Below are positions 43,001 through 53,968 of a DNA stretch of 64,000 nucleotides, in pieces. Within the stretch, counting starts at the first letter, position 1; the number at the start of each line of letters is the position of its first letter. The notes under the pieces are model-generated. The model ran no database searches and had not been told where the DNA came from. It saw nothing but the letters and a program-made list of their open reading frames with translations. This DNA is from Apostichopus japonicus (lineage: Eukaryota; Echinodermata; Holothuroidea; Aspidochirotida; Stichopodidae), in the NCBI RefSeq assembly GCF_037975245.1, contig NC_092580.1:11561501-11625500 (forward strand), given 5' to 3'. The position numbers and the translations under genes were made by a program.

Positions 43001-44390
43001 TTCTGTTCCTTCAAACTTGTTCTGTTATTGATTAGTTTTTGAATAAAAGACACTACAAAACCATACATTGCTCTTGAGGAGTTTTGAGGACTTATATATG
43101 TGTAGAGATACTGTAATGTAATAAACTAAGTAACCAAATAACTGATATGTTTGTGCTCATATTTATATGTACAGCAAAATGTGAAATTAGAAACACATCA
43201 GCTAGTTAAAAGCTTTTCTAACCATTAGGCAAAGCCATATAGTTAATGGCAAACTTTATGAATCCACAAAAATCATGCTTTTTAGTTCCAAATAATTTGT
43301 CAAAAGCAAACATTTCCTTACATCTTCCTCATCAGCAGGGTCCACCTCCACGATGGTCTTCCCCGTGGCAACAGTTGCTAGCGTCTCCATGGGTTCCAAC
43401 CCTTCAGTTCTACCCACCTTGTCTTCATCACTGCTTCCTACATCATCTGCTTCTACAGTAACAGTCGCCTCAGGTACGACAAGACTTCCTGTGGTCATGT
43501 CAATCTGACCTGGAAAGCAAACATAACCAATAGAGGATGGTTTTTGAAAACATGCACAATAACTGTTCTTTGATAATTTTTTCAACTGCTAAATGGCACT
43601 GATGAATGTTGCTGTGAAGGTTTTGTGTTCAAATAAGGATGAATATTTTAATAAGAACATTTCCAAAACTTCACTTTCATAGAAAACCACTTTCATATCC
43701 AAAAACTCACTTCCAAAAACTAATTTCTCTAAAATCATGTCTGGCATATATAACAACTAAGAGAAGTAAGATTTTTTTATGCTTGATTATAAATTATTAT
43801 ATTTAGATCTATGTAAAAATATGTCACTAGCACAAACAGGGCAACCACCAGCTTTTTTGCAAGAGGAGGAAAGCTAAGGAGTTGTGTCATCCAGGGGAGG
43901 GGTCCAAGGGAAGGGGTGTGAAAGGGTTATCGTATGCAAAATGGTGGTACATACAGTAGTTTGTAACTTTTGTTACAATGTTGAAGAATTGTCAAGTGTT
44001 TATGTTGTACCCCATACAAGTACATATATTAATGTGCTGTACAATAGAATTTTTAGTTATATTGTTCTGTCTGACAGTGGGGGAGGGAGGGTGGGGAGGG
44101 TGTGGAGGGAGAACTGATCTCCTCCAGATTTTTTTCTGCACGCTAATACCCCCTCCCCCAGAAGTATATGCGGTTGAGCCCCTTCCCACAACAAAAGCCA
44201 CATAAGAAAGAAATGTAATGATAGTAAAAATGTGACGAGAAATGTCCCGTTGGTGATCACACTTACCAGCAGAGCGAATGACAAGGTGATCATGATTTCC
44301 GACAGGATCAAAGGCAACAAATTGGTTGTGATCTTCAGTGTTGAATTCTAAACCTATACCGGCAGAAGAATCTTCATCTTTAATATCCAT
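29357..44390 (-). CDS. DMTF1: Cyclin-D-binding Myb-like transcription factor 1 (14 coding exons seen, 3' end missing)
   Basis: Nuclear DNA-binding protein; in mammals DMTF1 (DMP1) activates ARF and restrains the cell cycle. Coding exons in transcript order: 44390-44267, 43509-43322, 42785-42689, 42213-42137, 41079-40922, 40324-40292, 39396-39287, 38360-38132, 37453-37302, 35920-35747, 34456-34320, 31692-31524, 30556-30393, 29522-29357. Phases agree throughout and give 659 codons. Residues 1-104 are acidic. The family-specific pre-Myb region has QSWFTGKH, WRQGMWSKEEVAILM and LNRPLFAVYRRVQRMYD. Three Myb/SANT repeats follow at about 216-256 (NDWAQIGAKMGRSASSVKD), 264-321 (TRTEKQCRAKWLNYLNW) and 327-379 (SVRSPQWLRSKWWTLKR). 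The C-terminal half is Ser/Thr/Gln-rich, as in the family's activation region. The last exon ends in phase 1 with no stop, so at least one further 3' exon lies below 29.3 kb; I could not place it. Human DMTF1 has about 760 residues. The start is the ATG just inside the second exon; a 5' UTR exon probably ends at 45864. Confidence 0.94.
30113..30222 (+). mobile_element. tRNA-derived SINE (family 1)
   Basis: It carries GGGTGTCCGCAAATAAAGCG, the B box GGTTCGAATCC at 30151-30161, and the body GGAGGCTGGAAGTTTTTTCA followed by TTTCCAACTCATTACGA. The tail is a short TA/TACA tract. It lies in a DMTF1 intron, on the strand opposite to the gene. Confidence 0.8.
32365..32655 (-). mobile_element. tRNA-derived SINE (family 2)
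   Basis: On the minus strand a head with GTGGCGGACAGGAAG and the B box GGTTCGATCCC (32591-32581) precedes a body that runs through GAATTGGAAGCCACAC and CTTCTCCCACATTCGTGG to about 32365. The last 160 bases recur at 50160-50330. No copy of the family 1 tail is present, so this is a separate family. Confidence 0.75.
33292..33540 (+). repeat. Dispersed repeat rich in AGTAC words, copy 1
   Basis: The segment GGATCCGAGTACCGAGTGT, GGAGTACTGCATTAAA and TTTTGATCTATTCAA recurs at 34025-34150. It begins with CAGTGTTGCAG, a hAT-like terminus. A run of 16 G (33391-33406) sits inside it. Confidence 0.65.
33757..33800. repeat. (TA)n tract adjoining an (AC)n run
   Basis: ACACAC repeats (from about 33741) run into a TA array that abuts the minus-strand SINE tail. 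Confidence 0.9.
33800..33960 (-). mobile_element. tRNA-derived SINE (family 1 tail, different head)
   Basis: On the minus strand the body GGAGGCTGGAAGTTTTTT and TTTCCAACTCATTACGA match the copy at 30.1 kb. The B-box position is altered (GGTTCGGGTCC, 33858-33868) and the sequence upstream of it does not match the other heads. TA tracts flank both sides (33757-33800 and 33969-34022). It sits in a DMTF1 intron, in the same sense as the gene. Confidence 0.7.
34025..34150 (+). repeat. Dispersed repeat rich in AGTAC words, copy 2
   Basis: A direct-orientation, 5'-truncated partner of the repeat at 33.3 kb. It abuts the TA tract (33969-34022) beside the SINE, so the SINE lies between the two copies. 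Confidence 0.65.
36195..36562. repeat. Tandem duplication, unit about 185 bp, in a DMTF1 intron
   Basis: Two diverged copies (36195-36379 and 36380-36562) share GTCATTCACATTACAAAAAT, GCTTGTGACAAGAAAATTGT and GATAAACTGTTAA in order. It is non-coding. Confidence 0.85.
36851..37236 (-). mobile_element. SINE with a Nin/Meta-type central domain and LINE-like tail
   Basis: On the minus strand a tRNA-like head (GGTCAAGTGG, then B box GGTTCAAGCCC) is followed by TTGTGTCCTTGGGCAAGGCA, the conserved central domain known from Nin/Meta-type SINEs of many animals. The 3' part has GGCGCTATATAAATG and ends in an ATTG repeat (36851-36864), typical of tails shared with L2/CR1-like LINEs. It lies in a DMTF1 intron in the sense orientation. 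Confidence 0.8.
37691..38056 (+). mobile_element. MITE family A, copy 1 (TTAA-bordered)
   Basis: A 366-bp element in a DMTF1 intron (between the exons at 38132-38360 and 37302-37453), bordered by TTAA at both ends. Its ends form inverted repeats around TGAAGACTCGC. There is no coding capacity. TTAA borders fit piggyBac-type target sites, but no transposase is present to prove it. Copies 2 and 3 are at 44453-44829 and 62487-62856. Confidence 0.75.
39622..39730 (+). repeat. (TATG)n tract joined to TTTTAGATCCTCCTGCA repeat
   Basis: About nine TATG units are followed directly by TATTTTAGATCCTCCTGCA, then AAGCAGGAACTTGCGAAGAA. The arrangement matches the reverse complement of the 26.9-27.2-kb locus. 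It lies in the DMTF1 intron between the exons at 40292-40324 and 39287-39396. Confidence 0.75.
40384..40545. repeat. AT-rich trinucleotide low-complexity tract
   Basis: Mixed AAT, AGT and AAG triplets lie in the DMTF1 intron between the exons at 40922-41079 and 40292-40324. Confidence 0.85.
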
Positions 44391-44452
44391 GCCTGAAAGT
44401 AAAAACGTCACAATTATGATTCATGAGCAAGGATCATAAATCTTTAAGGGAG

Positions 44453-44829
44453 TGAAGACTCGCGCACAAAGAAACGTCTCATGCCAGTAATCTGACCTAG
44501 TTTCGAAGGAGGTGTAAGAAGTGTTAGACACCACCATCCATCCCAGAAAATACACACACAGCTTGCACAGTTAGTGTATAGTCAATACATGTAGCTACTG
44601 TCAATACCCACAACACAGTGTACATAGCAGCGATGGACATCTCAGCAGGGAGTTGTTATGGAACTCCCTGATCTCAGGTCCAGATAAAAGATAACAAGGT
44701 ATCACATTTCATTATATATACTGTCTGCACTTTGTAGCGACAAGAAGAAAACTTCACTTGCAAGCAACGGAATGTTACTTTTTTCAGAGGGTGGCACACT
44801 GTTTGGGGCGAGTCTGCAATGCCTTTTAA
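44453..44829 (-). mobile_element. MITE family A, copy 2 (inverted)
   Basis: The same element in reverse orientation, in the first DMTF1 intron just upstream of the start-codon exon. TTAA occurs at both borders. The right end has AGACTCGCCCCAAAC on the minus strand, matching the left end of copy 1. It carries a small extra segment near the middle (around the words AGGGAGTTGTTATGGAACTC) that copy 1 lacks. Confidence 0.75.
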
Positions 44830-45863
44830 GTAGGTTCCTTAACTTTTTGTGTAATTAGGTACAATTGACAGGAATTTTTACTAAAGATCCTATCACTGAT
44901 CAGGAATGGGGAAAATTCAGCTCTACTTATCTTGGTTGAAACTGTGCTATAATTCAGTTCACTAAACTATGACAATTAAAAAGAAACAAAAACATTTGCA
45001 CAACCATGTCCATACAGTAGTAAGTTGGTCAGCACCATTCTTTGAGTCAACTGTGTTAGCCAATACCTGATAATAATTTTACCCTAAAGCTAACTGATGT
45101 TGAAGCACACTGCAGGGAAATTAGTATAATATATAATGTTGAGGAGATCATTCTTACTTTATCTTACAACAATTCTATTTTTGTATCTATGCAACAGTGC
45201 TCTGATTTTAATAGTCATTTCTTATGTTGGTTAGTATATACTGTAGGCCTGTGGCCACAAAATTCAAGAAATAAACGACATGCTACATAACTGTCCATCA
45301 GAGCTTATGTGGGTTGCTTTTAATTAGAGATTCTATTTGGACTCATAAGCAAGATGTAAGTCATGTAACAGATCAACATGATCTTCTGTAGTGTATAGCC
45401 TAACCTGCATGTCTGAACAAATTGGTAGGTCTCACTTACATTGCTATCTCTCAGCAGAATTTACTGTGCAATGACAAACAAACCTTACATCAAGAGGTTT
45501 ATAAAAGTTAAAACAATTCCTCACTAAGGCTTCCATGGCACAATAGACAGGTGTGTATGATAGCAAGAACCACATAAAAAAAATTGTGGTAAGCCTAACT
45601 TTGGTTCGACTATAGTACACAGCAGTTAGGCTATTTTTCTCGTTGCAAGAACACTGTATACTGTGTTAATCACTGGTTGCACACATTACAGTATGTACTG
45701 TATGTTCACCGATGTTGGTCTTCCATGTTTCCCACGGCTTACTTCCTGTTTACAGTCCGGGAACTTCGTATAGAAAGATGCCAGGATGACACCGAAATAC
45801 CAGGATGTTCAAGGTCCAATACATAACATCGATCCCTATATCAACAAAAGTTAATTTTCTTAC

Positions 45864-45960
45864 CTTATCCGGTGGCTTCGACACTTACTCAGTTAACTCT
45901 TAAGAAAAATATGGTCACTTTATCTTCAATAATTTATTCGTTACTGTGGGATATTCCTTT
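45864..45960 (-). other. DMTF1: Likely 5' untranslated exon of DMTF1 (distal border unknown)
   Basis: On the minus strand a strong donor (GGATAAG followed by GTAAGA) lies at 45864/45863. It is the first good donor upstream of the exon at 44392, which has a clean acceptor (TTTCAG) two bases before the start codon. This suggests a leader exon here. The transcription start and hence the upper border are not visible, so the end coordinate is a guess. Confidence 0.4.
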
Positions 45961-46331
45961 GCGCGGTATCTTCAACCCATCATATGATTACAGAATGGAA
46001 GCCTTCAACTTTAACGTCTACATAGGTTAACGCACACGCTCATTGGAATATTTTGTAGCCATGTTTATTATGTCATTGTTGTATATTGGATATGCATTCT
46101 ACGTACTAATATGGCTACCAAAGAGACCTTGCGTAAGACGATGGCGCGCTATAGAAATAACTACCAACTGGATGTTGTTGGCTAAATGGTACATGTGGAC
46201 AATATCACTGCACTTACAGCCTAAGTTGCATTTTCACCGTATAACGTACAGTCAGTAGTGCGGGAGCTAATTAATTACAGCATTTGACAGGTCCGGAATT
46301 ACTGCTCTCCACCGATTTGCCAACTTATGCC
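45865..46331. promoter_or_regulatory. Divergent 5' region between DMTF1 and SUCLG2
   Basis: The SUCLG2 start codon (plus strand) and the presumed DMTF1 leader-exon donor (minus strand) are separated by fewer than 500 bases, so both promoters must lie here or overlap. I see no clear TATA box in a sensible position. Divergent sharing is inferred from geometry only. Confidence 0.5.
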
Positions 46332-49300
46332 ATGGCTGCTGTCAGTCAATTTTTGAGGTCTTCTAAATGCTCGTTGTCTCTATTGAATGGAAAGGTAATT
46401 TCAGAGTGAAGCTCAACTTTAATATACTAATGTCATTATATCAGTTAGCCTCCTACAGTATCTAGGCCTAGGTAATTTCTTGAGGCCCTAGCCAATTCTA
46501 TGGCAGTTAAGTTGTTCTGTACGTACTGTGCAATAACCTAACAATGTATGTACAAATGTATCTCAGTAACTGCAGAAGCTTATTGAATACCCCACCATTG
46601 TCCGAATTTACCTTTCTGAAGCGTGGAGGCTCAGTTGCAGCAATTATTTTGAGAACAGTGCAGAATTATGTCATAGTAAAGCCCACCGAGCCTCCATGCT
46701 GATGTGGAGACAGACTGACAGAGGTTGAGATTCACTTAGTTGTGTACATTTGCAGATAATTACAATGAAGAAATGTACATTAATTTCTCCATAATTTGTA
46801 TTCATCTTGCTCAACAGGCACAGGCCCTATCAGCTATCCCTGCAAGATGGCTGAATTTACAAGAACATCACAGTAAAGAGCTGATGGCCAAATATGGAGT
46901 GACGGTGCAGAGATTCAAAGTTGCAGATACGCCTCATGATGCTGTACAAGTAGGAAAAGACCTAAGTAAGCATTATCTGCCCATTAGTCTATGTGAGATA
47001 TATATAAACACAATTTAAGGCATGCTGGTATAGCACAGTAGCATGCTGACAAAGTGACACCCGAGGAAGCATTTAGCTATTGGTCTGTATGACTAAAATC
47101 AATTAAAATTCTTTTATCTAATGCAAATGGATGAACTTGGGTAACATGTAACTTGAAGGAGACACAACCTGTGCTATCATTGTATCGTCTATATGATAGA
47201 GATGAATGTTATACATGAGCAACTTCTCCAAACATCATTAGAAAAACATCCCATATTGAATGTTAGTTCACACAATAGGCTGAAGACTTGATCAAGTCTA
47301 AATATGACACCATCAAGCCACATGTACTTCATTTACTTTTGTTGTTTTGTTTCCATGATAAACGTAACCTATGCATGCATCATGGCGTTTATGTGTTACC
47401 CAGCTTGTAAACACGGTCTCTGAAAAGGGAAGGTCGGACCAATTTCATATTTAGTGTGTAGAAGTACCACATTGAATGCAAGAAGCTTATTGTTTCTTGT
47501 GGAGGTCAAAGGTCATTTGGGGTCCCCAGGGGTCAAATTGTGAAAACCTTGAAAACATGATATCTCAAGAAAGTAAGCTTGGGCAGATCTCATATTTTAA
47601 CTTTGTATGTACCACATGAAGTACAAGAAACCTACAGTTTTTAGTGGAGGTCAAAGGTCATGTGGGGTCACCAGTGGTCAAATTGAAAATCTTGTAAACA
47701 AGATATCACAAGAAGTGTAGCTTGGGCAGACCTCATATTTGGTGTGTAGAATATACCATATTGAGTGCAAGAGACCTAGTGTTTTTGGTGGAGGTCATTT
47801 GGGGTCATGGGAGGTCACATACAAGTGAAAACCTTGTAAACATGATATTGCAAGGAGGGAAGATTGGACAGGTCTGATATTTTGTTTGTAGATGTACCAT
47901 ATCAAATGTAAGGAGCCTAGTATTGCTTTTGGTGGAGGTTAAAGGTCATTTGAAGTCAACAATTATGCCAAAAATGTACTTCACTCCCCACTTACCTGTC
48001 TCTCTACACAAATGCAGCCTCCTAAACATATTATCGCAAGCGAAGCTTGGACAGTGTTATTGTGAATTCATTGTTTGTCACATCACACTGTATTATTAAG
48101 TGTGCTGTACACCCTCACTGTACATTACGTCCAACTCAACTCATGCAGAAAACTGCTATGCGAAACCACAATGCTTTTTTTTTTTGGGCCTGTCTCTTAA
48201 ACTAGGAGATCTCCCAAACTTAACAGGATTTTCTTAAGCTTTGTAGGGGAGTTGTTCATCATAATGATGTCTGTCTTATATAAGCTGCAGATGATGGTTA
48301 GGTTTGCATCCCCCTGTAACATTAAATTAATATCTATTGGAATAGCAACCTGTCAGCTTTTAGAGGTGCAGTAGGTCATCTTTGTTGTACCTGGGTGATG
48401 GGTTGGTTGTACGTGATCTACACTATGACTTCTGCAAAATTTTATTTCAGCTTTCAGAGATATGAATGAATTGACATAAATTTTGTAATATGCATCATAT
48501 ATGTAAACCTTTTGCATTTCTGACATATAATTTTTTGTCTATTATTACAGAAGCCAAAGAGTTGGTGCTTAAAGCTCAGATCTTAGCTGGTGGTAGAGGT
48601 AAAGGAACATTCTCAAGTGGCTTGAAAGGAGGAGTTCATTTGACCAAAAAGTAAGTCACAATTTGGAAATCTTTGGATTAATTTTACCCATTTAACTGCG
48701 ATAGTTGCGCATGGATTTCAAATGTACATCTATAGATAACTGAATTTCTATTGGTTAATAGTTTTGGTGTTGGTCATTTTTTTCTTTCATTTTTTGTTAA
48801 ATATAAAGTGCAAAGCAAAATACATTTGAAGGACAGACTGGTGTTTAAAAATAATCTGAAAATATGTATGAATATAGTATTATTTAATGTAGAAAGTTTT
48901 CTCAGAAGTTTTATGAGAAGTTTAATCATAAGGAATCTATTTTCACCTATGGGTGTAAAATCTGGTAACTGGACTGTGATTTTTTCACACAAAGTAACGT
49001 TTTGTATCTTAGTGTCCATGTATGCCAGTAACAAGCTTAGGAGGGATGTGTATGTGGGAGAGCAGAAGGATGTTTAGCTGAAGGGTAGCCTTGTCTTTCT
49101 TTCCATAAAAATGATAAACTCATGACAGCAGTAGAACATTGAATGATGTTGGATAGAACCATTTTCTTTGTGTGTTTATGCGCTAAATAAATGGTCTTCC
49201 ATATTAATTGATGGGCTTCCTAAGTAGTATACAAACTTGCACCACATGTTGCATTTACATGCAAAAGAAATGCTATTTTTGATCTAAGGACTATGGGAGT

Positions 49301-52300
49301 ATATGAAGAAGGTTGTTTATTCTCAAGTACTTTTAAATGATTGAATTTTCCTAACAGCCCAGATGACTTGGGACCATTAGTTGAACAGATGATTGGACAC
49401 AAGTTGAAGACAAAGCAGACACCTGGCGATGGTGTCCTCGTCCAGAAGGTATGAATCGCTGAAGTATTATATCACACTCATTGGAAAGAGAAGAAAGAAA
49501 TTAGACTATTGCCAATGTTACAAGCCGGGTAGTATTGGATAGTACTGCTATTACATAAATTTACAATGACTCAAATTTTGAATGACTCCAAGATAATATT
49601 AGTGTCAAAATAACAGTTACCTCTCTTCTTCAACAAGACGTCACAGGGCAGTGTAGTCGTTGGGAAAATACTATGGAATAAAGTAACAACAAAAATGTAC
49701 CTATAGTTTGATGAAAGTGTGTGGACTTTATTTGTATATGTTGTTTGTGCCTATATAGATGTATATACTCCTATATCACTCAGTATATTCCATGATACGT
49801 TTGTTCTTCCCAGGTGATGGTGGCCCAGGCACTAGACATCTCTAGAGAGACTTACCTCGCCATTTTGATGGACCGGGAGAAGATGGGTCCAGTCATAGTC
49901 GGAAGTCCGGAAGGTGGCGTGGACATTGAAGAAGTTGCCGAAAAGACACCAGAGTTAATCTTTACCGTAAGATCCTTTTGTACTTTCATGCGAAAGCAAA
50001 CTTTGCTGTCGAGTCAGTACGTTTAGATTTACATATTTATTGATTTATTACGATTGTTGAATTTTGCAAAAGAGCCACAAATTGTAATTTTTTTTATTTC
50101 TTAAGATTTGAAGCACACCATAAACAATCATTACCACCTAAACTGTTTCCCAAACATTTGCAAAAAATGGTTCCCATCTGAAATGACTTTCTAAATTGAA
50201 AAAGATTCTAAATTTGAGCTCAAATGTTGAATTGGAAGCCACCTAACAGGTAAGTAGTTATCCATAAGCCCTTACAGGCTTCTCCCACATTTGTGGTCGC
50301 TTAAGCGTTGTAAAAATAACTGCTGATTATTTATGATCATTATTAATATTATTATTCACATTTTTTTCCCCTTGTGCAGGAAGCTATAGATATTACAGCC
50401 GGTATACAGGATGAACAAGCTATGAGAATGGCTGATAATTTAAAATTTACCGGACCACTTCAGAGAGTGGTGAGTAATTATTCTATAACTTCAAGAAATT
50501 AATTTTATAATGCCAAAACCAATTACCAGTATATTGTTTGGATTATGTTTTATGTGTTTTGAGAAGTTTCTGTCATTGTTAGTCCTTCTCCTCATAAACT
50601 TCACCTCCCCCCCACCTCTCCTCCACCTCCCTTCCATCCTACTCCTATATATTTAGCACAGTAGTCCATTAACTACACTTGGTCTGTCCACTATGCTTAG
50701 CTCAATGCTTCTCAATTTTAAAATCTACTTCTTCTACACTCACAATGATTCTCTTGGACTAAATGTTTAAAGAAATCTTGCAATCGGTCTAAGAAATTGT
50801 CCTTCATTAAGTTTAGTTTACAGTGTAACATGATTTGTTTATGCTTTTCACATTTTCATGTGAAATATTTCCATATATCTGTAAGTAGAGGTGACTTTTT
50901 CAAACTTCCCTGGATTTGTAATTAAAGGTTACGTTTCGTTTCTACCGACAGGCTGCTGATCAAATCAAGAATTTATATCAGCTCTTCCTGGCAGTAGATG
51001 CAACTCAAGTTGAAGTCAACCCATTTGGAGAAACACCTGATGGTGAAGGTGAGAATCCTATGTGGATAAAAAAATGATTTTATCAGGCATGAACTAGACT
51101 ATATAACATCTATGGAGATATTCCTTGCGTTATCAATCCAAAATTGGGGATTTGACCACTTAATATCTGGATTGAACCACCCATGTTTAACAAAGTCCTT
51201 GAACTGTGAAACAACTTGTCGATACTGGATGGGAACATTATGAAATATCAGCCTTCCGTTATAGCTATACTGTTTATTGTATTGGCAATTACCAAATGAA
51301 TGTTTCATACAGAGGGAGGTTATTTGTTCAACCATCTCTAGTGACAATTAACATCTATGTCATTGTATGTTCTGTTTTGAAAAAAAAACATTCATGATAA
51401 TGCAATTAGTTTTTTTTTCTTCAAATTTTCCAAAATGGGAGTATAAATGTTAAACTAAAGAGAAAGAAAATACATCTTTAATAACCTTAAAAACAGTCGA
51501 GAAGGGGACAGCGATATCATCCTTTTTGATTGGACACTTCCTCTATATCTTCGCTCATCTTTTCCATCAGTCGTTTGTTTCGATGCCAAGATCAATTTTG
51601 ACGACAACGCCAAGTATCGTCAGGAGGAGGTCTTTGCATTGGACGACAAAACAGAGGGTGACGAGAGAGAAAAGATGGCAGAAATTCACAACCTCAACTA
51701 CATTGGAATGGATGGAAACATTGGGTGCTTGGGTAAGCATTTACCACTACCATAGTTGTGGTCATTGTTTTTATGTAAAAAATATTAAACTTCTAAGCTC
51801 ATACCACTTTGCTCTTAATCCCTAGAAATAACTTTTTTCTCCCTTCTTTTCATTTTTGGCATGTGTGATAAAGGTTTTTGTTTTTTTAAACTAAAGGGGA
51901 TTCGACAAGCTCATGTTTTTTCAGCATTAGTAGTTTTCCCTCTCCGTACCTGAAATGATCTTCCATGTTAAGGCAGGATGTGAGCAACTCACAGTCACTG
52001 TTGTGCGTACAAATATAACACTAATGAACGGTAATGTTCCGAACAACATTCAAGTTATAGCTATCATTATGAAAGACAACCTCATTGGATATTGGCCTCT
52101 CCTGTCACATATGTTCAGGCCTAGATTTTCAACACAATGTCAGCCAATCACGTCACATTTGCACACCATCAATACATCCCTTTATTCCTTTCCCAGTGAA
52201 TGGTGCTGGCCTCGCTATGGCAACCATGGACATCATAAAATTACACGGTGGGGAGCCAGCTAACTTCTTGGACGTTGGAGGAGGAGTGCAGGAGAAACAA

Positions 52301-53968
52301 GTCTTAGAAGCTTTTAAATTAATTAGCTCCGATACTAAGGTAATTTTGATGGTGCAACAAGCAAGAAGGTTGATGACTTGAAAGCAAGGAGACTAAAAGA
52401 CTGTTCCCGGTGACTGTATGATGTTGGAGAATTGAGGAATTATGGTGTTTGCATTCTTAGCATGAGTTTAAGGTCTGGAGTGGTAGTAGTTGTGTCTCTG
52501 TCGAATAGAGTTAATACCATGCTACTGATTTTGGAACTCAGGTTTTAAGTAGTTTTAAAGTTGATCAACGTGTTTGTTGATGAAACCAAAAGTAATGAGC
52601 AAAAATCTTGTATTGCCCAGTGTACAAGCTTTGCCGGTATTTTTGACATCAAAACCCATCGACACCCTTCACAAAACAGTAGGCAAAAACTGTGTGCAAC
52701 AGACTAATGAGATATATGTAAAGAAAAGAATGTCGTCGTAGATAAGAAAAAGAAAGCAGTTAGGTATGATTGAAAGTAGCCAACCTCCTTGTTTGAGTCT
52801 TTAGTACTCTGCAGCAAATTAGATGAAACTGTTCTTTATAACCCTTCTTTTCTTTTCTTTTTTTAATTTTATGTATTAAAGTTAATACTGACTTTGTGAA
52901 CTTCCTCCCTGTAAACATTTCATATTTATGTCTAGAATGGAATAACATAAATAACATAAAATAAATCAAAATGTGGTATTTCTTGGTTCCAGATGGGTGT
53001 TTTTTTTATATAAATAATGTGATAAAAAGTGTTATTTCTTGTGATTGTTTCACAGGTTAAAGCCATCCTCGTAAATGTATTTGGTGGCATCGTGGATTGT
53101 TCAACCATTGCTAATGGTATCACGTCCGCCTGTAGGCAGATGGAACTCAAAGTGCCCTTGGTGGTCAGATTAGCAGGTGAGTAAGAGGAAGTATAAAACG
53201 GTGCCATTAAACGATATAAGGTGGTAGCAAATAAGTTTCTGGCAGAAATTTGCCACAAAGAGCAAAATTGGTTACCTTTGGTCAAAGTAGGATGTTGCTG
53301 CTGTATTTCCTTTGGAGCAAGACGGGACTGTGGGGGAGGGGGGTGAATCTAGTGGGCTTGGCATAGAAAAGACTTGCTGGGCTCTTTTTCAATTTTCCAT
53401 CAGTGGGGTTGGGTAAATATTACCCTACCAAAGTTCCCTGACCCTATCATTCTGAAGTAACACTGTAGTATGTCCTATTGCAGCCTGGTACATATGACAG
53501 AGAGGGTTCAAGTTGTCAGGGGGGTTCGGAAGCTCAACAGGTCATTATTTGAGTTTCTCACAAGTGAAAATATGCAAATATCTAAGCAAAAAAAAAAAAG
53601 TTAATGATAAATTATTTGAATTACATTTTGTATGGAAATAAACATGAATAAATGTGAAGTTTTGCCTAGAATATTTTAAATGACTGCCTTTGTCCACTGA
53701 TTCAATCTTATTTGATCTCTTTTGGTAAGCACCATGATTCTCAAGAGAAAGTTTTGAGGAGGCAAAAATTGTGAAAACATTTGAATAGGAAAACTATCCT
53801 ATGTTCTGTCGTGGAACAACGTCTCGCAGTCAAATAATCTTTCTTTATTATGTCATAGGTTTGAACATGGAGAAAGCATCGAAAATTTTGAAAGAGAGCG
53901 GCCTTCCCATCAAAACTGCCACAGATCTGGGAGATGCCGCAGAGAAAGCCGTTGCCTGTCTCAGATGA
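46332..53968 (+). CDS. SUCLG2: Succinyl-CoA ligase [GDP-forming] subunit beta, mitochondrial (11 exons, complete)
   Basis: Beta subunit of the mitochondrial matrix enzyme that converts succinyl-CoA, GDP and phosphate to succinate, CoA and GTP in the TCA cycle; it pairs with the SUCLG1 alpha subunit. Coding exons: 46332-46394, 46818-46965, 48551-48650, 49358-49448, 49814-49966, 50380-50469, 50952-51048, 51571-51732, 52197-52339, 53056-53176, 53859-53968. All borders are GT/AG, the phases agree, and the sum is 1278 nt (425 aa plus stop). The basic, Ser/Leu-rich N-terminus ([12 protein letters not shown]) fits a mitochondrial transit peptide. An ATP-grasp fold follows, with [12 protein letters not shown] near residues 78-89. 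Candidate Mg-binding residues are Asn238 (in VEVNPFGET) and Asp252 (in FDAKINFDD), spaced as in the bacterial homologue. The C-terminal ligase domain has [15 protein letters not shown] and [22 protein letters not shown] and [13 protein letters not shown] favour the GDP-forming SUCLG2 over SUCLA2. Human SUCLG2 has about 432 residues. Head-to-head with DMTF1 and tail-to-tail with NDUFA12. Confidence 0.97.
47430..47990 (+). repeat. Tandem repeat of about 144 bp, four units, with AGGTCA motifs (SUCLG2 intron 2)
   Basis: Four diverged units recur about every 144-145 bases, each with a block like TGGAGGTCAAAGGTCAT followed by GGGGTC and then AAAACCTTG...ATGATAT. Two units carry a perfect direct repeat of AGGTCA with one-base spacing (47503-47515 and 47648-47660). 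The third keeps single AGGTCA sites, and the fourth has a one-mismatch version (47936-47948). It lies wholly in the intron between SUCLG2 exons 2 and 3. Confidence 0.8.
47503..47515 (+). promoter_or_regulatory. Perfect DR1 motif (possible nuclear receptor site)
   Basis: AGGTCA A AGGTCA matches the canonical DR1 element bound by HNF4, RXR, COUP-TF or PPAR-type receptors. It sits in SUCLG2 intron 2 within a tandem repeat, so it may be repeat-borne and inert. A second perfect copy is at 47648-47660. Confidence 0.35.
50160..50335 (+). mobile_element. 5'-truncated SINE (family 2 tail) in SUCLG2 intron 5
   Basis: Shares CATCTGAAATGACTTTCTAA, GAATTGGAAGCCACC, GGCTTCTCCCACATTTGTGG and GCTTAAGCGT with the family 2 copy at 32.4 kb. 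The tRNA-like head is missing. It ends in an AT-rich tract before exon 6. Confidence 0.7.
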
